Below, piece by piece: positions 1 to 13,894 of a stretch of DNA of 64,000 nucleotides; position 1 is the first letter of the stretch, and each line of letters starts with the position of its first letter. Under the pieces are notes generated by a model that saw only the letters and a program-made list of their open reading frames with translations, made no database searches and was not told the DNA's origin. The DNA comes from Urophycis tenuis. Lineage: Eukaryota > Chordata > Actinopteri > Gadiformes > Phycidae. Made by a program: the position numbers and the translations under genes. The stretch lies in the NCBI GenBank assembly GCA_036785325.1, contig JAXIVH010000001.1, forward strand, positions 4,827,880 through 4,891,879, given 5' to 3'.

Positions 1-59
1 GTTTCACACTGAATGAGACTCATGTCACAGTTGATAACAACCAACTGGTCGGGTGTACG

Positions 60-436
60 GCGCCCTAACATTGACTGGCCTAGGCCCTAACCCCGACTGG
101 CCTAGGCTCTAACACCGGCTGGCCTAGGTGCTAGGCCCTAACCCCGACTGGCCTAGGCCCTAACACCGACTGGCCTAGGTGCTAGGCCCTAACCCCGACT
201 GGCCTAGGCCCTAACACCGACTGGCCTAGGTGCTAGGCCCTAACCCCGGCTGGCCTAGGCGCTAACCCCGACTGGCCTAGGTGCTAACCCCGACTGGCCT
301 AGGTGCTAGGCCCTAACCCCGGCTGGCCTAGGTGCTAACCCCGACTGGCCTAGGAGCTAACCCTGACAGGCCTAGGCCCTAACACCCACTGGCCTAGGTG
401 CTAGGCCCTAACCCTGACTGGCCTAGGCCCTAACAC
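60..436. repeat. minisatellite in BPTF intron 31
   Basis: Units of about 20-30 bp built from CTAACCCCGACTGGCCTAGG with an optional TGCTAGGCC insert. The array begins about 55 nt past the exon 31 donor and fills the visible intron. Confidence 0.9.
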
Positions 437-491
437 CGACTGGCGCCCACACAGTAAACCGTAACAGAGCGTAGGGGTGCTTCAGGCGTAC

Positions 492-665
492 TGTGACTCG
501 TCGTAGGGCGTCTGGCAGATGCAGTACAGCTCCTCCGTGTTGCCCTCCTGGGCCCGCTTGCACTCGGCGCAGATGTAGTCGTCCATCTTCTTGGCCTCCT
601 TCTCCGTGATGCCCACACACTCGCCGTGGTACCAGTTGGTACACAGGTCACAGCCAATGTAGAAC
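492..665 (-). CDS. bptf: BPTF exon 31: PHD cassette exon
   Basis: Residues 2709-2766. FYIGCDLCTNWYHGECVGIT, then CAEC, then the start of the next PHD, ELYCICQTPYDESQ. Acceptor TGCAG|GTTCTA, donor TCACA|GTACGC, phase 2-2, 174 nt. This is the last exon inside the window. Confidence 0.93.
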
Positions 666-3478
666 CTGCACGGGGGCAGAACAAACCCGGTGTTGTTACA
701 AAATACAAGCCACTGCAGATCAGAGGGGGGGAAAACTAGCAGGAGGCAACAATGTCTGCATTCTGGACCCGGGTTCTGGTGGCTCTGGCGGGCTGTACGC
801 CAACACCAACGAGATTCAAAGAGTCAGGCGTGACAAAAGTGAAAGTGAAAGCGTGATAATCAATCAGCGTCACAACAACAGAGGTGCTGTCCAGTGAGGA
901 GGTGCCATCACTTAACTCTAGCTGCACCCTTCCCACAGAGGCGTCATGGTAGATGAGTGAAGATAAGCCTGCTGCCCGTGCCCTGGCTCTTCAAGGAGAG
1001 CGGACAGCCGTGTTTGTCCCATGAGGGCGCCCCTGTGGCAGGGAGGACGCCGTCCGCGGCCATGCTGGACCAGAGGAGGGCGTGTGTGTGTGTGTGTGTG
1101 TTTGTGGGGGGCTCACTTGGACTCGTCGTAGGGCGTCTTGCAGACGCAGTACAGCTTGGTGTCCTTCCGGTTCTCCTTGGAGCTGGTGGTGGAGATCATC
1201 CTCTTCCTCTTGCACTTGGCGGCGGCGGCGGCGGCGGCCACCGTGGCCACCGTGGCGGTGGGGCTCTCACGCTTCCGCTTGTGGCTGGCGGTGGGCGGGC
1301 CGCCGGCGCCAAGCGGGGAGGCGGAGCTGAGGTGGTGATGCTGCTGCTGCTGGTGGTGGTGGTGGTGGTGGTGCGGGGTGGGGGTGGAGGGAGCGTGTCC
1401 CTTGCTGAAGGGGGCGTGTCCGGGGGCGTGGTGGTGCTGCTGTTGTTGTTGTTGTTGTTGGGTGTTGTGGGCGGCGGCCTGCGCCCTCTCCTTCTCCTTC
1501 TCCCTCCGCATGCGCAGCAGGTCTCTCTTCAGCTCCTCCTGCAGGGTGCAGGGAGACGGGGCAGGTTATCGGGGACCTTCGGCTACCATTACACACCCTT
1601 AAGACACGACAGCCAAGAAACACTGACGTATTCATGTTGTCATTATCCATGAACCAATGAACGAACAAAAGGAATGTCTGAAGCATTACACTGCAGCTGT
1701 CTTGGATTTGTCCTTGACAAATTACTTACTTGATAATAATCTACCTGAGGCAACCCGCTCTACCTGGGACGACCTGTTTTACCTGAGGTGACTCGCTCTA
1801 CCTGAGGTCGACCCGCTGTATCCGAGGCGACCCGCTCTACCCGGGACGACCCGCTCTACCCGGGACGACCCGCTCTACCCGGAATGACCCGCTCTACCCG
1901 AGGCTGACCCGCTCTACCCGAGGCTGACCCGCTCTACCTGAGGCTGACCCGCTCTACCCGAGGCTGACCCGCTCTACCCGGGACGACCCGCTCTACCCAA
2001 GGCGACTCGCTCTACCTGAGGTTGACCCGCTCTACCCGGGTTGACCCGCTCTACCCGAGGTTGATCCGCTCTACCCGAGGTTGATCCGCTCTACCTGAGG
2101 TTGACCCGCTCTACCCGGGTTGACCCGCTCTACCCGGGTTGACCCGCTCTACCCGAGGCTGACCCGCTCTACCCGAGGTTGATCCGCTCTACCCGAGGTT
2201 GACCCGCTCTACCCGAGGTTGACCCGCTCTACCCGAGGTTGACCCGCTCTACCCGAGGTTGATCCGCTCTACACTGGTTGCCCGCTCTACCTGGGCCTGC
2301 AGCTGCAGCTCCTTGTCGAGAAGCGCCCGCTTCTTCAGGATCTCCGTCTTGAGGCTCTCCTTGTGGCGGTAGAGCAGCGTGGACAGCCTGCTGGCCGTGG
2401 CGCTCCTCCTCTTCTGCTCGACCACCTCCTCCTTCCGCCGCCGCTTGGCCGCCTGCTTCTCGTCGCGGTCGATGCGGTCCAGGACGTACTTCATCACCTG
2501 GTTGCACGCGATCATCCTGCAAAACACAGCACCCGGGGGAGACATGAGGGGGACGTGAGGGAGACATGAGGGTCACGGTGTCATCCATATCACGGTCGCG
2601 TGTCTCGTGTTGGTCCTCGTCCAGTTCGAGTGAGAGGCTGAGAGGCCTCAAGGAGTTTACCCCCCCCCTCCCACTGCAGGGTGCCAAGGTGGGCCTCCAG
2701 CTCAACGCTCGTTAGGACTACAGAGAGCAGGCTGATTCAGAGCAGGCTGACTCACAGCAGGCCTCGCTGGGCGCTCTGTCTCCACAAGACAGACTCATGT
2801 TGACTTACATTTGCCAACTCCCAATGAGTCGAGCACACCGGGTGATGGCCACACACACACATACACACACATACACACACACGCACACGCGCAAACAGGG
2901 TCAGTAAAGAGTCAGGATACCATAGTACGCCTGTGAAATACTACTGCAAATAAAATATACAACCAAGATGTAATAGAGCACAGAATGTGGAACCCACACA
3001 CTCCTACCTATACTGTGTCTATTTATTTAGTCTCTATGGGCATGCATTTGGTGTGTGTGTGTGTGTGTGTGTGCGTATCTGCATGGCATGTAGCTGTGTG
3101 TGTGTGTGTGTGTGTGTGCCGCGTCTTCAGTCCAGCTTGATGTTTCAGAGCAGTGTGAACAGTCCCAGCTCAGACACACTGTCTGTGAACTCAGGAAGCT
3201 GCCAGGCTGCCAGGGTCGTGTCGGGGTCACAGAGATGGTTCCCGGAGCCTCGTGCACCAGGAATATTGTACCACTGGCCACTTCTATAGTGACAGTACCC
3301 CGAGTAATAAACACACCACAGGCCTTACACCACACAGGATGGAGGTGTGTGTGTGTGTGTGTCTGAGAGTGAGTGAGTGAGTGAGTGTATTGACCTCTGG
3401 TTTTCCTCCCTTTCTGCAGGTGTCATGGTCTTCTTTTGCTTCAAATGTTCGATGACGGCATTCTGCTTCATCACCACC

Positions 3479-3514
<36 letters not shown>

Positions 3515-6500
3515 ACACAATCAATTTGACAACATTAATAACCACATCATGGATAATTATACAGGTGTTGACCACTACAATCTCCCACATAACGCAACAA
3601 GCCCCTCCCTGTAGGGGGACCCCCGCCGCCCCAGAAACCCTACACCCACCCGGACACGCCACCTCCCCCCCTGCCCGGCTCCCCCCCCCTCTGCCAGGCT
3701 CCTCCCCCCGCTACCAGGCTCCTCCCCCCACCTGTTTCTGGAGGAGGTGGCTGGCGGCGTGAGGCGTCTGCTCCCGCTTGGCCTCGGCCGCCAGCTTCTT
3801 CTTCTTCTGCTGCTGCTCCCTGAGCTGCTGGATCCTCTGGAGCTGCTCCTGGACCGAGGCGGTCTGGATGGTCACCACGTTGCCCATCTACACGCACATA
3901 CGCACACGCACACATCAGAGTGCATAGAGGTATAGCAGGCGCCACAATACAACTGTCAACCTTTCATGTGGTGACATTTATCAAAATAAATCACCCATTA
4001 AAATAAAAGCCATCAAATAGAAGACAGAAGTGATAAAAAGGGTCACTGGTACTTAATGTAAGAAAGTGTCCCACTGTAAGAAGAACCAGCGCAAAACAGC
4101 TTGAGGTAAACTGATTCTAAAGGAACCGATACATTCTGCCGGTGACAGACGTGCTGTGCAAACTGTTCCGGTCAGGGTTCGGAACCGCAAACAAACCCGA
4201 AGAAAAACACCCTCGTTAAGGCTGTTTGTTCTCCGTTGGATCGTTTTTTTTTTTTTTTTTGCCTTCTTGGGCCAGAAATGTTCAGTCATGGGTGTTCTGG
4301 TGTTCTTGTCATCTCGACCGCAGGTATTCCGTCTGCTTTGCGATGCAAATCGCGGCTACAGGCCAGCGGAGATTTATGAGGGCCCTTCTGACACTCCAGA
4401 GTGGAGCTCCAGCTCAGCCCGCCAAGCCAAAAAAACCAACAGTTTGAGTTTTCTCTCCCGACAGCGGAAATGTGTTTAATTAATATTATTGAACGATGCT
4501 CATGGAGGCGAGCCGCGAATCATCCGTCTCTTTCCCGGTGAGTCCATTTCCTTTCGTTTGTTTGTACGCACCTCTGGCCAAGAACTGGCGGTAATTTGCT
4601 GTACGAGTGCACCGCAAACACAACCCACTTCAAAAACACAAAATGATGTCGCAACACTGCGCTCCAGGGGTTACCTTTTGCGTCACGGTGTTGCGTCGCG
4701 GCGTGACGCAAAACGGTGACCACTCAAGTGCAGTGTCGCCACATCATATGGGTCTGTATAGATCTATTCATAACATCTACTCATAACATAACAATACAGC
4801 CGTGGGAGGCCCGTGGGCCAGTGTCCCTACCTGCGGCTGCAGGCCCGGCACGCTGACCACCTGGGGGGCTTGCTGGAGCTGCACCTGGGCGCGGCCCGCC
4901 TGCGTCTTCACCTGGAGGGGCGTGGGCGACTGGATGGGCATGTGCGCCTGCGTCTGCGGCGGCAGCTGGCCCTGCGGCGTGACCAGCGGCGGCGTGCCGG
5001 GGGCGGCCTGCGGCGCGGCGCCCGCCTGCACCGGGGCGGCCGCCTGCTGGGCCGGCTGGGCGGGGGTCTTGGTGGAGGTCTGGAGCTGACCGGGGGCAGC
5101 GGTGGCTGGAGAGCAGGGGGTCGGGGGGGGTTACGCACTTCAGGACTGAAGGACACCTTTTACCTGCAGGCCACCAGGCTGCTGAACCGGTGTCGATAGC
5201 CACTCATGTAAATACTTGTATGGCCTCGTTATTTAATGGGAACATTAAATAATGTAACACAACACTCTATGTAAGACCATTTAAAATACTGGATAACACT
5301 TATGTGCACTTGCAATTTACTCCTGCACATCTGTATTATATTTACATACATCTGTGTTATATTTTACAACTGCTTCCATTAAAACGCATGAACAACCCTG
5401 CAGTTTATGTTTGATGTAAATATACTTACAATGCTTTCAGTATTGCACTTCATATTTCTACAATGCTGCTACAAATCATTCTCTGTTGCTGCTTATTTTC
5501 ATTCATCATCTTACTTTCTACATTGCTGCTCTTACTGTTATTCTGTACTTAATGTATTTAATTTAATTTAACTGTTTCCTTTGATTTTCCTTCCATGTTG
5601 GAACGGGCCTCGTCCAATACATTTCATTGTACAGTATGACTATTAGTGATGCTGCACATTTGACAATAAAGGACTTGTATCTTGAAAACCGGTGTGAAAG
5701 GACCACCCGGGGAAACGAGGCTACCGCCACGCTCCTACCTGTGGGCGTGGCCGCCGAGGCCACGGGGGTGAACAGGAAGCGCTGGAACTGTCCGTTGGGC
5801 AGCGCCGCCTGCATGAGCTGCTGGCCCGGCCCGGGGATCACCGTCACCCCCTGGGGGATGACCTGCAGCTGGCCCGCCGTCTGGCCCTGGCCCTGGACCA
5901 TCACCGTCAGGCCCTGCTGGGCCCCGCCCACTGCCCCCGCCACGCCCCCAACCGCCGGACGCTCCGCCCCCGGGGCAACCTGCTGCTTCTGGGAGACAGG
6001 AGCACACAGGAAATGAGCCGGGTGAGAGGAGTGAGACGCCATCCCGGGTTTGGTTAAGAGAGAGACAGTATCCCGGGTTAGTGACGCGAGACGCCATCCT
6101 GGGTTAGCTCGGTGAGACAGGATCCCAGGTTAGTTAAATGGAACCCTATCCTGGGTTAGTTAAGAGACCCTATCCTGGGTTAGTTAAGAGACCCTATCCT
6201 GGGTTAGTTAAGAGACCCTATCCTGGGTTAGTGAAGAGACCGTATCCTGGGTTAGTTAAGAGAGACCCTATCCTGGGTTAGTTAAGAGACCGTATCCTGG
6301 GTTAGTTAAGAGAGACCCTATCCTGGGTTAGTTAAGAGAGACCCTATCCTGGGTTAGTTAAGATAGACCCTATCCTGGGTTAGTTAAATGGGACCCTATC
6401 CTGGGTTAGTTAAGAGACCCTATCGTGGGTTCGTTAAGATAGACCCTATCCTGGGTTAGTTAAATGGGACACTATCCCGGGTCAGTATGACACTAACCTG

Positions 6501-9500
6501 GGTGAGCTGGGACAGCTGGGTGAGGGTCAGTTTGAACTGGCCCTGTTGAGGCCGCGGGGCGCCGGCTGGGGTCTGGCCGGGTGCCACCGGACCGGCCAGG
6601 CGCTGGCCGGCCCCCGTGGGGGTGGGGCTGGCGCCGGCCACCGCCGTGGTGACCGTCTGGCCGCGGATGATCTGGGTGACCACCTGCTGCCCACCATGAC
6701 CTGGGGGACACACACAAGACCCTAAACCTCCAGCAGGTACACACCGCTGCACCCACAGAGGTGGGGTCAACACATCCTCAGGAGCGGTGGAGGAGCGGGA
6801 GGAGGCGAGCCGGAGGGAGAGGGTACCTTGCTGGACCACCAGGGGTGTCCGCAGGATGGTCTTGCCCATGGCTCCCGCCTGCTGGACGGGCGTTCTGATC
6901 ACCGTCATCCCGGGCCGGATCTGACCACCGGCGGTCAGCACCTGCAACAACCGGATTGATCCAGGTATCAACCATCAGTCCTGAGCACCACTTTCCATTC
7001 CCCAAGAAGTGAGTGGTTCCTGATGGAGTCAGCATCGGTCCAGCCGCTGTATTCATTGACATCATGACCAACGCAGCGCCTGGCTGGGGCCGTACCTGCT
7101 GGGGGGACCCCGGGGTGTTTGGTCGGATGTTGAGGGTGGCAGTGCGTGGCTGGAAGGTGGTGTAGGTCTGGGCTCCGCCCGCCGTGCTGGAGGGGATGAT
7201 GCCCAGCACCTTCTGCTGCATCACACCTGGCCAGGTAAGAGGGGGGCGGGGTTACAGTAGGTGTCACTAGGGGGGTCCCTGAGGATCAGTTTCTTTGTGG
7301 CTAGAATGCGTTGCACTTCGAATGCGATTGCGAGATGATGAGAGAAATGATGAATTGAAAACCTCACACGTAAACGTAAACCAGTTGAATCGCTGTGTCA
7401 GGGAAACTCGTGGGTAACTGATTTGATTGGGAGGACGGGGGGCTAAAAGACCACAACAATAATCTGCTTCTGAACGTAAAAGCCTTTATGTTATCCCGGG
7501 TTTCTTTTGTGGGGGTGGGGACTTTAAACCATTAAAGATGATAAAAAAAAAAAAAAAATCAGCATCAGCAGCTGTAATCAGACAGAACGGAGGTCCCTGT
7601 CTCCACACGACTGCCCACTGTTTTCACACACCTATTATATTATCAGCCTCCATTATAGCCAATAAGGGTAATAGCAGCCTATTTGATATAAATTGTATGC
7701 AGATGCCTCTGCTGAATGGGAGCTGTTATACCCTGCTATGCTTATGCTTAAGCTTAAGCTTATGCTCGCTCATTTTCAAGCATTCAAACCACACTAAGGT
7801 CACAACCTTATAAATAGCTGCATATACATGAAATACAGCATATATGATTTGATTGACAATGGTGCACACACACACGCACACACACACACACACTGTGCCT
7901 GGGACAAACATAACCAGCCCTAAACTGTCTCAATTATGATTTATAATCTAAGTTTACCACAAAGGACGGGTTGGATAAAATGCCATGTAATTTATTCATT
8001 AGGGAAATTAGGGGTGCAAGTTCGATGCTGACTCTGCAAAGTTCAGGTGCAACTGAAACAGATTCCTCCTGCTAACATCTCTCTTTTGTTCCCAAGGTCT
8101 TTTCCCCATCATTCTGACTCTTCCTCTTCCCATCTCATTTAATCCGTCTCTTCCCCGTTTTTCTCACTTTTCCATCTCTTCTCCATGGGTATCGTGGTTC
8201 CCTTCTTTGCCTCTCTATTTTTCTTCCCTCCCTCCCCCTTGCTACTCCCCCCTTTAGCCCCGTCCCCCCCTGCCCCTGACCCTGTGGGTTCTGCACTGCG
8301 GTCAAGCAGGTAACCCATACATCAAGGGTCTCCCTCTTCAAACACACACTACCCCCCGATACACGCACACACATCAAACACACACACACATCAATGACAC
8401 GTACGTGCACATCAAACACTTCAGCTGTGTGAGTGGCTGTACGGGAGGGAGGGGGGTGGGGGTGGGGGTGAGGGTGGGGGTGAGGCGCGGGCTAGCGCAG
8501 GGGGGAGGCGGCACATTCATTCAGAGGTGTAGTAAAGATTCAACCAAATAAATAAAAACAGCCGGGGGGAAAACAGAGGCGGCCATAGAGGCCTACCTGT
8601 CTGCGGAGGTAGACCTCAGGGTAAACTTGTTTTCCCGTCTCACTTCCTGCGGGCCGTCCAACACAAACACGGAGCCCGGCGGTGACGCTGAGCAAACACA
8701 CGGGTCCATTAAACGCCACGCTCCGCCCACCGCCGCGCCCGAACCCTTTGAAAGACCGGAGCCCTCCGCGCCCAGAAACCTCTCTCTCTCTGGCCTGCCC
8801 CCGGTCGGGAAGTTTCCCCCCGGTCGCGAGGCGTGTTAACTCTTGTGCCGTCGCCATGGCAACGCAGCGACACCAGGAGAGAGTCTGGGAGCCGCTGTGT
8901 GCCCGTGACACGGTCGATGTCACGGCCCGACGACTGAACGCCATCGACTCCCCATGCAGAGAGCCGAGCGACAGATGCAGCCGGAGGGCTGTTGACCCCA
9001 GAGATAACATCTTCTTTAGAAAAAAGACCTATACTCTTAGCAGCACCCCTGTAGAAGAAGTCAGACTAGACGCGTGTGTGTGTTGTCAAAACTCTTCTTG
9101 ACTCAAGCCTGGCGCGGCTTCTGAGGTTACCAAGGCAACGGGGAGAACGCAGCCCACGTGGTGGCACGCGGTCGGGTGGGAAACCCTACTGGAGAACCAC
9201 GTGTTTTCCTACATGCACTCTATAAAAGATACACGCTGCATCATTTGCATCCCGTAGAGCAGCATAGCATCTACGGGAGGGGCCTGCAGCAACCACTCTG
9301 CATCGAGTACACCCAAAATTATCTCCTTTTCAGGAGCACATTTAAAGGCCGACACGCACTGAACTCTCAAACAAGCGAGGCACTGCTCGCAGCAACGCAG
9401 TGGGAGAAGGGAGAGAACCATGAGACGTGATTCAGGGGGATCGCTCTCCGCCAGGGTGGTTCAAAGGCCGGGGGGAAAACAGCCCTCTACTGTGGACCCT

Positions 9501-12500
9501 CAGAAAGCCCCACTGTGTCCACTGTGCGGTCGGCTTCAGACGCACAGAGGCAACAGAGGAGTCTGTTTCTCGGAGCCCACCACGTGGGGGCCCGCAGCAC
9601 TGAGGCACTGACTCAGGTTTGGCACGGGGGGTTCCGAGAGATGCTCTCCTCTGCAGCTCGGACCCGGGGCCGTGTCAGTCAAACCCCCGCCACACATGCC
9701 ATGTCTAATCTATTTCTGAGTTGTGGACCTGGGCAGTGGGCCACGAGAGGCCGTGGTTTACAGCAGAGTTTAGTACAGCTAGGGGGCTAACAACGGTTGG
9801 ACTACCTAGTAAAGAGTCCACAAAATAAACAGGGCAACATCAAACGGGGATAATTTATTGAAAACAAATCCTAATTTTTCCGCCAAGGAACATAGTTCCT
9901 CCTGACTGCGGAGAGGCTTCTCAGGCCTTCTACGGCGCAGATAACGCATCTCTTTCCATCTTCTGTCAGAGTGTTTGATTTATTTGATTGCTATTGACGA
10001 TGTGACAAAAAAATGTTTCGCATATAAATTGCCTCCTCTGGCGTTGTTGAGAACGTTTTCAGCACAAGGAAAAATACAGCATGTGACCCGCAGTGTGCCA
10101 AACAGAACAAAAGGTCCAGTATCATCAGACCGCCGTGTGGACGGGCCGATAATTAGCACCGAGGACAGCTAACGAGGGTGACAGCTGACACAGAACCGGA
10201 CCTGACCGGAGCAGGACTTGGGTTCAATGTATGTGGTATAATGATGTGGTGTGTAATGAAAGTGGTCACCTCCGTTGTTACAAAGGTTCTGTTTCAGAGT
10301 GGTCCATGGACGTTCACCTTCACGCATGTCAGTGCGTGAAGGTGCCACCGCCAGCCATCATCGCCAGCCATTACTGAGCCGCAATTCAAATCATTTGTGT
10401 ACAAAAAAATTTAAAATATATTTTTTTAAATAAAAAATGATAGTCATGATGATGATGATGATGATGTCATCTTTACCTCCTTGTGTGGTGGGCACGTTGA
10501 CGGTGACTATCTTGCTGTTGGCGGGCAGCGGTAGCTTAGCCGTCAGAACTTTCCCCCCTACCGAGGTCCCTGTTATCTGGAAGGTCTGGCCGCCCGACGT
10601 GGCCATGGTACTGACCGTCCCTGCCGGGCCTAACGGGGCCCACAAACACCCCAGAGAGCATTAATACCAGCAATATGCACGTCTTGATTCTTGTACCTGT
10701 GCTACCGGTTGCTCGCTAATCACTGCGCGTGCAATCACCCGGCGCCAATTTCAGCCAATCAGAAACATAATAGGAGCTGATACAACTCTGGGGATGACGT
10801 GAGACACCTGCGCCCATACATGCGAGATAAGTGAGCTCCCATCTGTGTGGCGTGACAAAGGCGTGGAGATGAAATGCCCATGAAGGCAAAGCCAGGGCCG
10901 GCCTCGCCTGATAGAACCGCTATGCTGGGCCACTCTAACGAATATGTCAAATTATACAATATTTAGGCCAACACTGAACACGATAACTGTGTTCTTGTCT
11001 CTGAGACGCATGCCGAGTATCACTGAACAGCTTGATTTGTTATTATAAGTCTGTTCCTATAGCTAAATAATCAAAAAGCTTAATTGTTGTCATCACCATT
11101 TTATCCTTCTCCCACCCTTATCCCCTTGTTAACTAAACAATGTAGGCCCTTCCTTTCATAACCCTGAAAGGTAAAGCAGCGGCTGTTGTCTGGACCACAA
11201 TATCTACTAAACTGGGTGGTCTTACATTGCAAATCTGTGCATATCTAAGACCACTCAGTTAAAATATATAAATGAAATATGGAAGCATTCCATCTGCAAA
11301 TAATAATAATAAAATATATATAAGCACACAATGCACAACTACATTTGTTTAATAAATCTAGAAATACTTTAGGAGATCACGCTCAGATAAACTGCCCTCA
11401 TTGTCCGACACAGAAACAGCCACAGCTGGTTGGGGTAGTTTCACAGATCAGACTATAACATAACATTATAACATCTCCTGCCAGAATGATGACAGCCTGT
11501 GCCGGCTCCCACATTAGGCTGGCAGGAATCCTGACCGTGCTGCCCCATGGGGGCACGTACCCCCCAAGCTCTGGTCCAAGCAGAACAGTCACACTCCCAC
11601 GGAGGGGTGACAAACGGTAGGATTACAAGAGGTGTGTTTCACAGTGAGACGGCAGTAAACCCTCCTCACTAATCCCCAATCAGACGGGGCGGGCTGGGAC
11701 GTACCTTGCGTGGTCTGGCCCTGTTTGACCCAGGTAGCGAAGGACTGCTGGAGGGTCTTGCCCTGCTGGAATGTGACGGGGGTGCCCATCTTGGTGGTGA
11801 GCACCACCTTGGTGCCGGGGGGCACCTGACCCGCCAGCGACCCCACCATGACCTTGGGGGTGCTGGCCGGCGTCGCCGTGGCGCCGGACGGGGAGGCCAC
11901 CGCCACCGAGCCCGGCTTCTGCTCCTGCCGCTTCTGGAGGGTGAACCACAAGGGAGAGGCGTGATGTATGAGAGGGACTTGAGAAGGATGAGGCCCAGCA
12001 GGTCACCCTGATGGCTACAGGCCGTACACGCTCGGCAACGCTCTCCCGCCAAAAACCTAAAATCTCAGTCAATTTGAACTCATCCAAACCCGCAGTAACA
12101 CATAGCTTACGAGAGGTGGCGCTGTTCCTGCTGTTATGTTGTAATGTTTGATTGCTGTTTCAAAGGAGACTCACCTTGGCATTTTCAACAGCCTGAGCCT
12201 TCTCTTTCTCCACTCTGAAAAACACCAGATGAGAAGACTCAAACTCTCTGAACTCTTGAACTGAAGAAATGCGTACACAAGACAAGCTGCATGGTAATTG
12301 AAATGTAAAAGGGTGTTTTCTTCTGTGTTTGTCGCGCATTTTCAAAACAGGGCATTGCCAACAAATGAGTTAACATTTGAAACCTATTGTTTGGCAACGT
12401 GTTTGAGCTGAATACCAGTATGTAAAATAAAGTAAAGTATTAAAAGAAAACAGAATTGTTAAGGGGTGATGAGTTACAAGAGGTGGGGAACTGCAAAACA

Positions 12501-13855
12501 GCCTGAAATAAACACATTATTATCATGTATTATTTCACTTGTTTTTGATCCCCACACTCATAACCTGTCTACGGGGGCCCTCCAACACCAAGTCCACAGT
12601 GGAAACGGGAGACGGCGTGACAGACTATTGACCAGCTGTGCTACAAGTCATCAGGGGGTGGGGGTAGTCCTACCTCTCCGAGAAGGCTCTGATCTCCCAG
12701 AGGTCCAGTTCCTCCTCCGCCACCCAGGTCTCGATCACGATGGGGCCGGTCTGCTTGGCCGGCTCGGGCTTCTTGGGCCGCAGTGCGCTGGAGCGCAGGC
12801 CTTTCCTCTGAGGCGTGTGGGTCTCTGGGAGGGGAGGCGGACGGGGGGGGGGGGGGGGGGGTTATGGGAGGGAACTCGAACACAATCGAGGGGCTTATCG
12901 GGGGCTTCCTACCGCCGTCTACAGGCCTCGGCTGAATGGCCGAGCGCCGCCACCAACAACCTAACTTATGAAGACCATAGGAAGACAAGGGCGTCCATTC
13001 ATCTGCATTCAGATGTCTGGTTACGCACAGTGTTCTGATCTGATCGTGACCAAGGCCGCCTGGATGAAGCTGTAGAAGGTTCCAGTGAACGTAAAATACA
13101 TGTGAATGATGCGTCTCAGCGTGTAGAAAAACAAGTGGGACGCAATTCTACTGAGCAGGGCAGCAAAAAACCCACCAAGTACCAATGAGAATGACTTTCA
13201 GTACCAATGACAATCACTTTCAGTCCCAATGAGAATTACTTTCAGCTCCAATGAGAATCACTTCCAGCCGTGGTACCATAACACAGCAGCTGACAGTTTG
13301 TATTTCGCTTTTTTGGGGATCATATTTAGTGGTTTCAAAATGCGGCCAGACTTCAGAAGTATTTGTCCTAACACTGTCTGTCCTTCTAGACCAACGGTCT
13401 AAAATGTGCTCAACCTAGATTGGACAGTGCCACTGAAATTAAGGGGGTGTAAAAAAATACATATAAATAAACACAGTAAAACTTATAGACGCTTCCTTCA
13501 AGAAACGATGCACTGCTGTGTCATCACTCATCCCCAACCCCCCCACTTTGGAGGGTGACCTCTGACCTTTGGGGGTGTCGGGTACCCCCAGGGGGCAGAT
13601 GATCTTGCGGATGCAGTACTCGGAGCGAATGCCGTACGGCCCGACGTCTCGCCGCTTGATGATCTCCGTGGTGGTGATCTCCGTGTCGGACGTTTCTGTG
13701 GCAATGAGTGGGGATAGGGCTGGGTTGGCATGGTGACATGGAGGGAGAGAGCCAAGGAGGTTGGAGAAGGTATGCCCCGAAAGTCACTGCACCAAACAGC
13801 AGGCTGCCTTGGCAAAGTCTGCTGGACTAGAGTTTATACACATGCACGCACACGC

Positions 13856-13894
<39 letters not shown>

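Larger units (their letters stand above)
7227..10476. other. bptf: BPTF intron 21, with GC-rich promoter-like stretch
   Basis: 3.25 kb without BPTF exons. Holds poly-A at 7540, a CA run at 7865-7893, a G-rich tract at 8443-8485 and a CpG-richer stretch of about 8600-9700 described separately. No coding exon recognised. Confidence 0.7.

Noticed and set aside
60..436. Telomere-like CCCTAACCC motif
   Set aside because: The unit is about 20-30 bp with GACTGGCCTAGG, not tandem CCCTAA, so not an interstitial telomere.
9158..9430. 90-codon plus-strand frame downstream of the TATA/octamer motifs
   Set aside because: No similarity to histones or any other family recognised, and no codon pattern suggesting selection. 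Kept only as a promoter-like observation.
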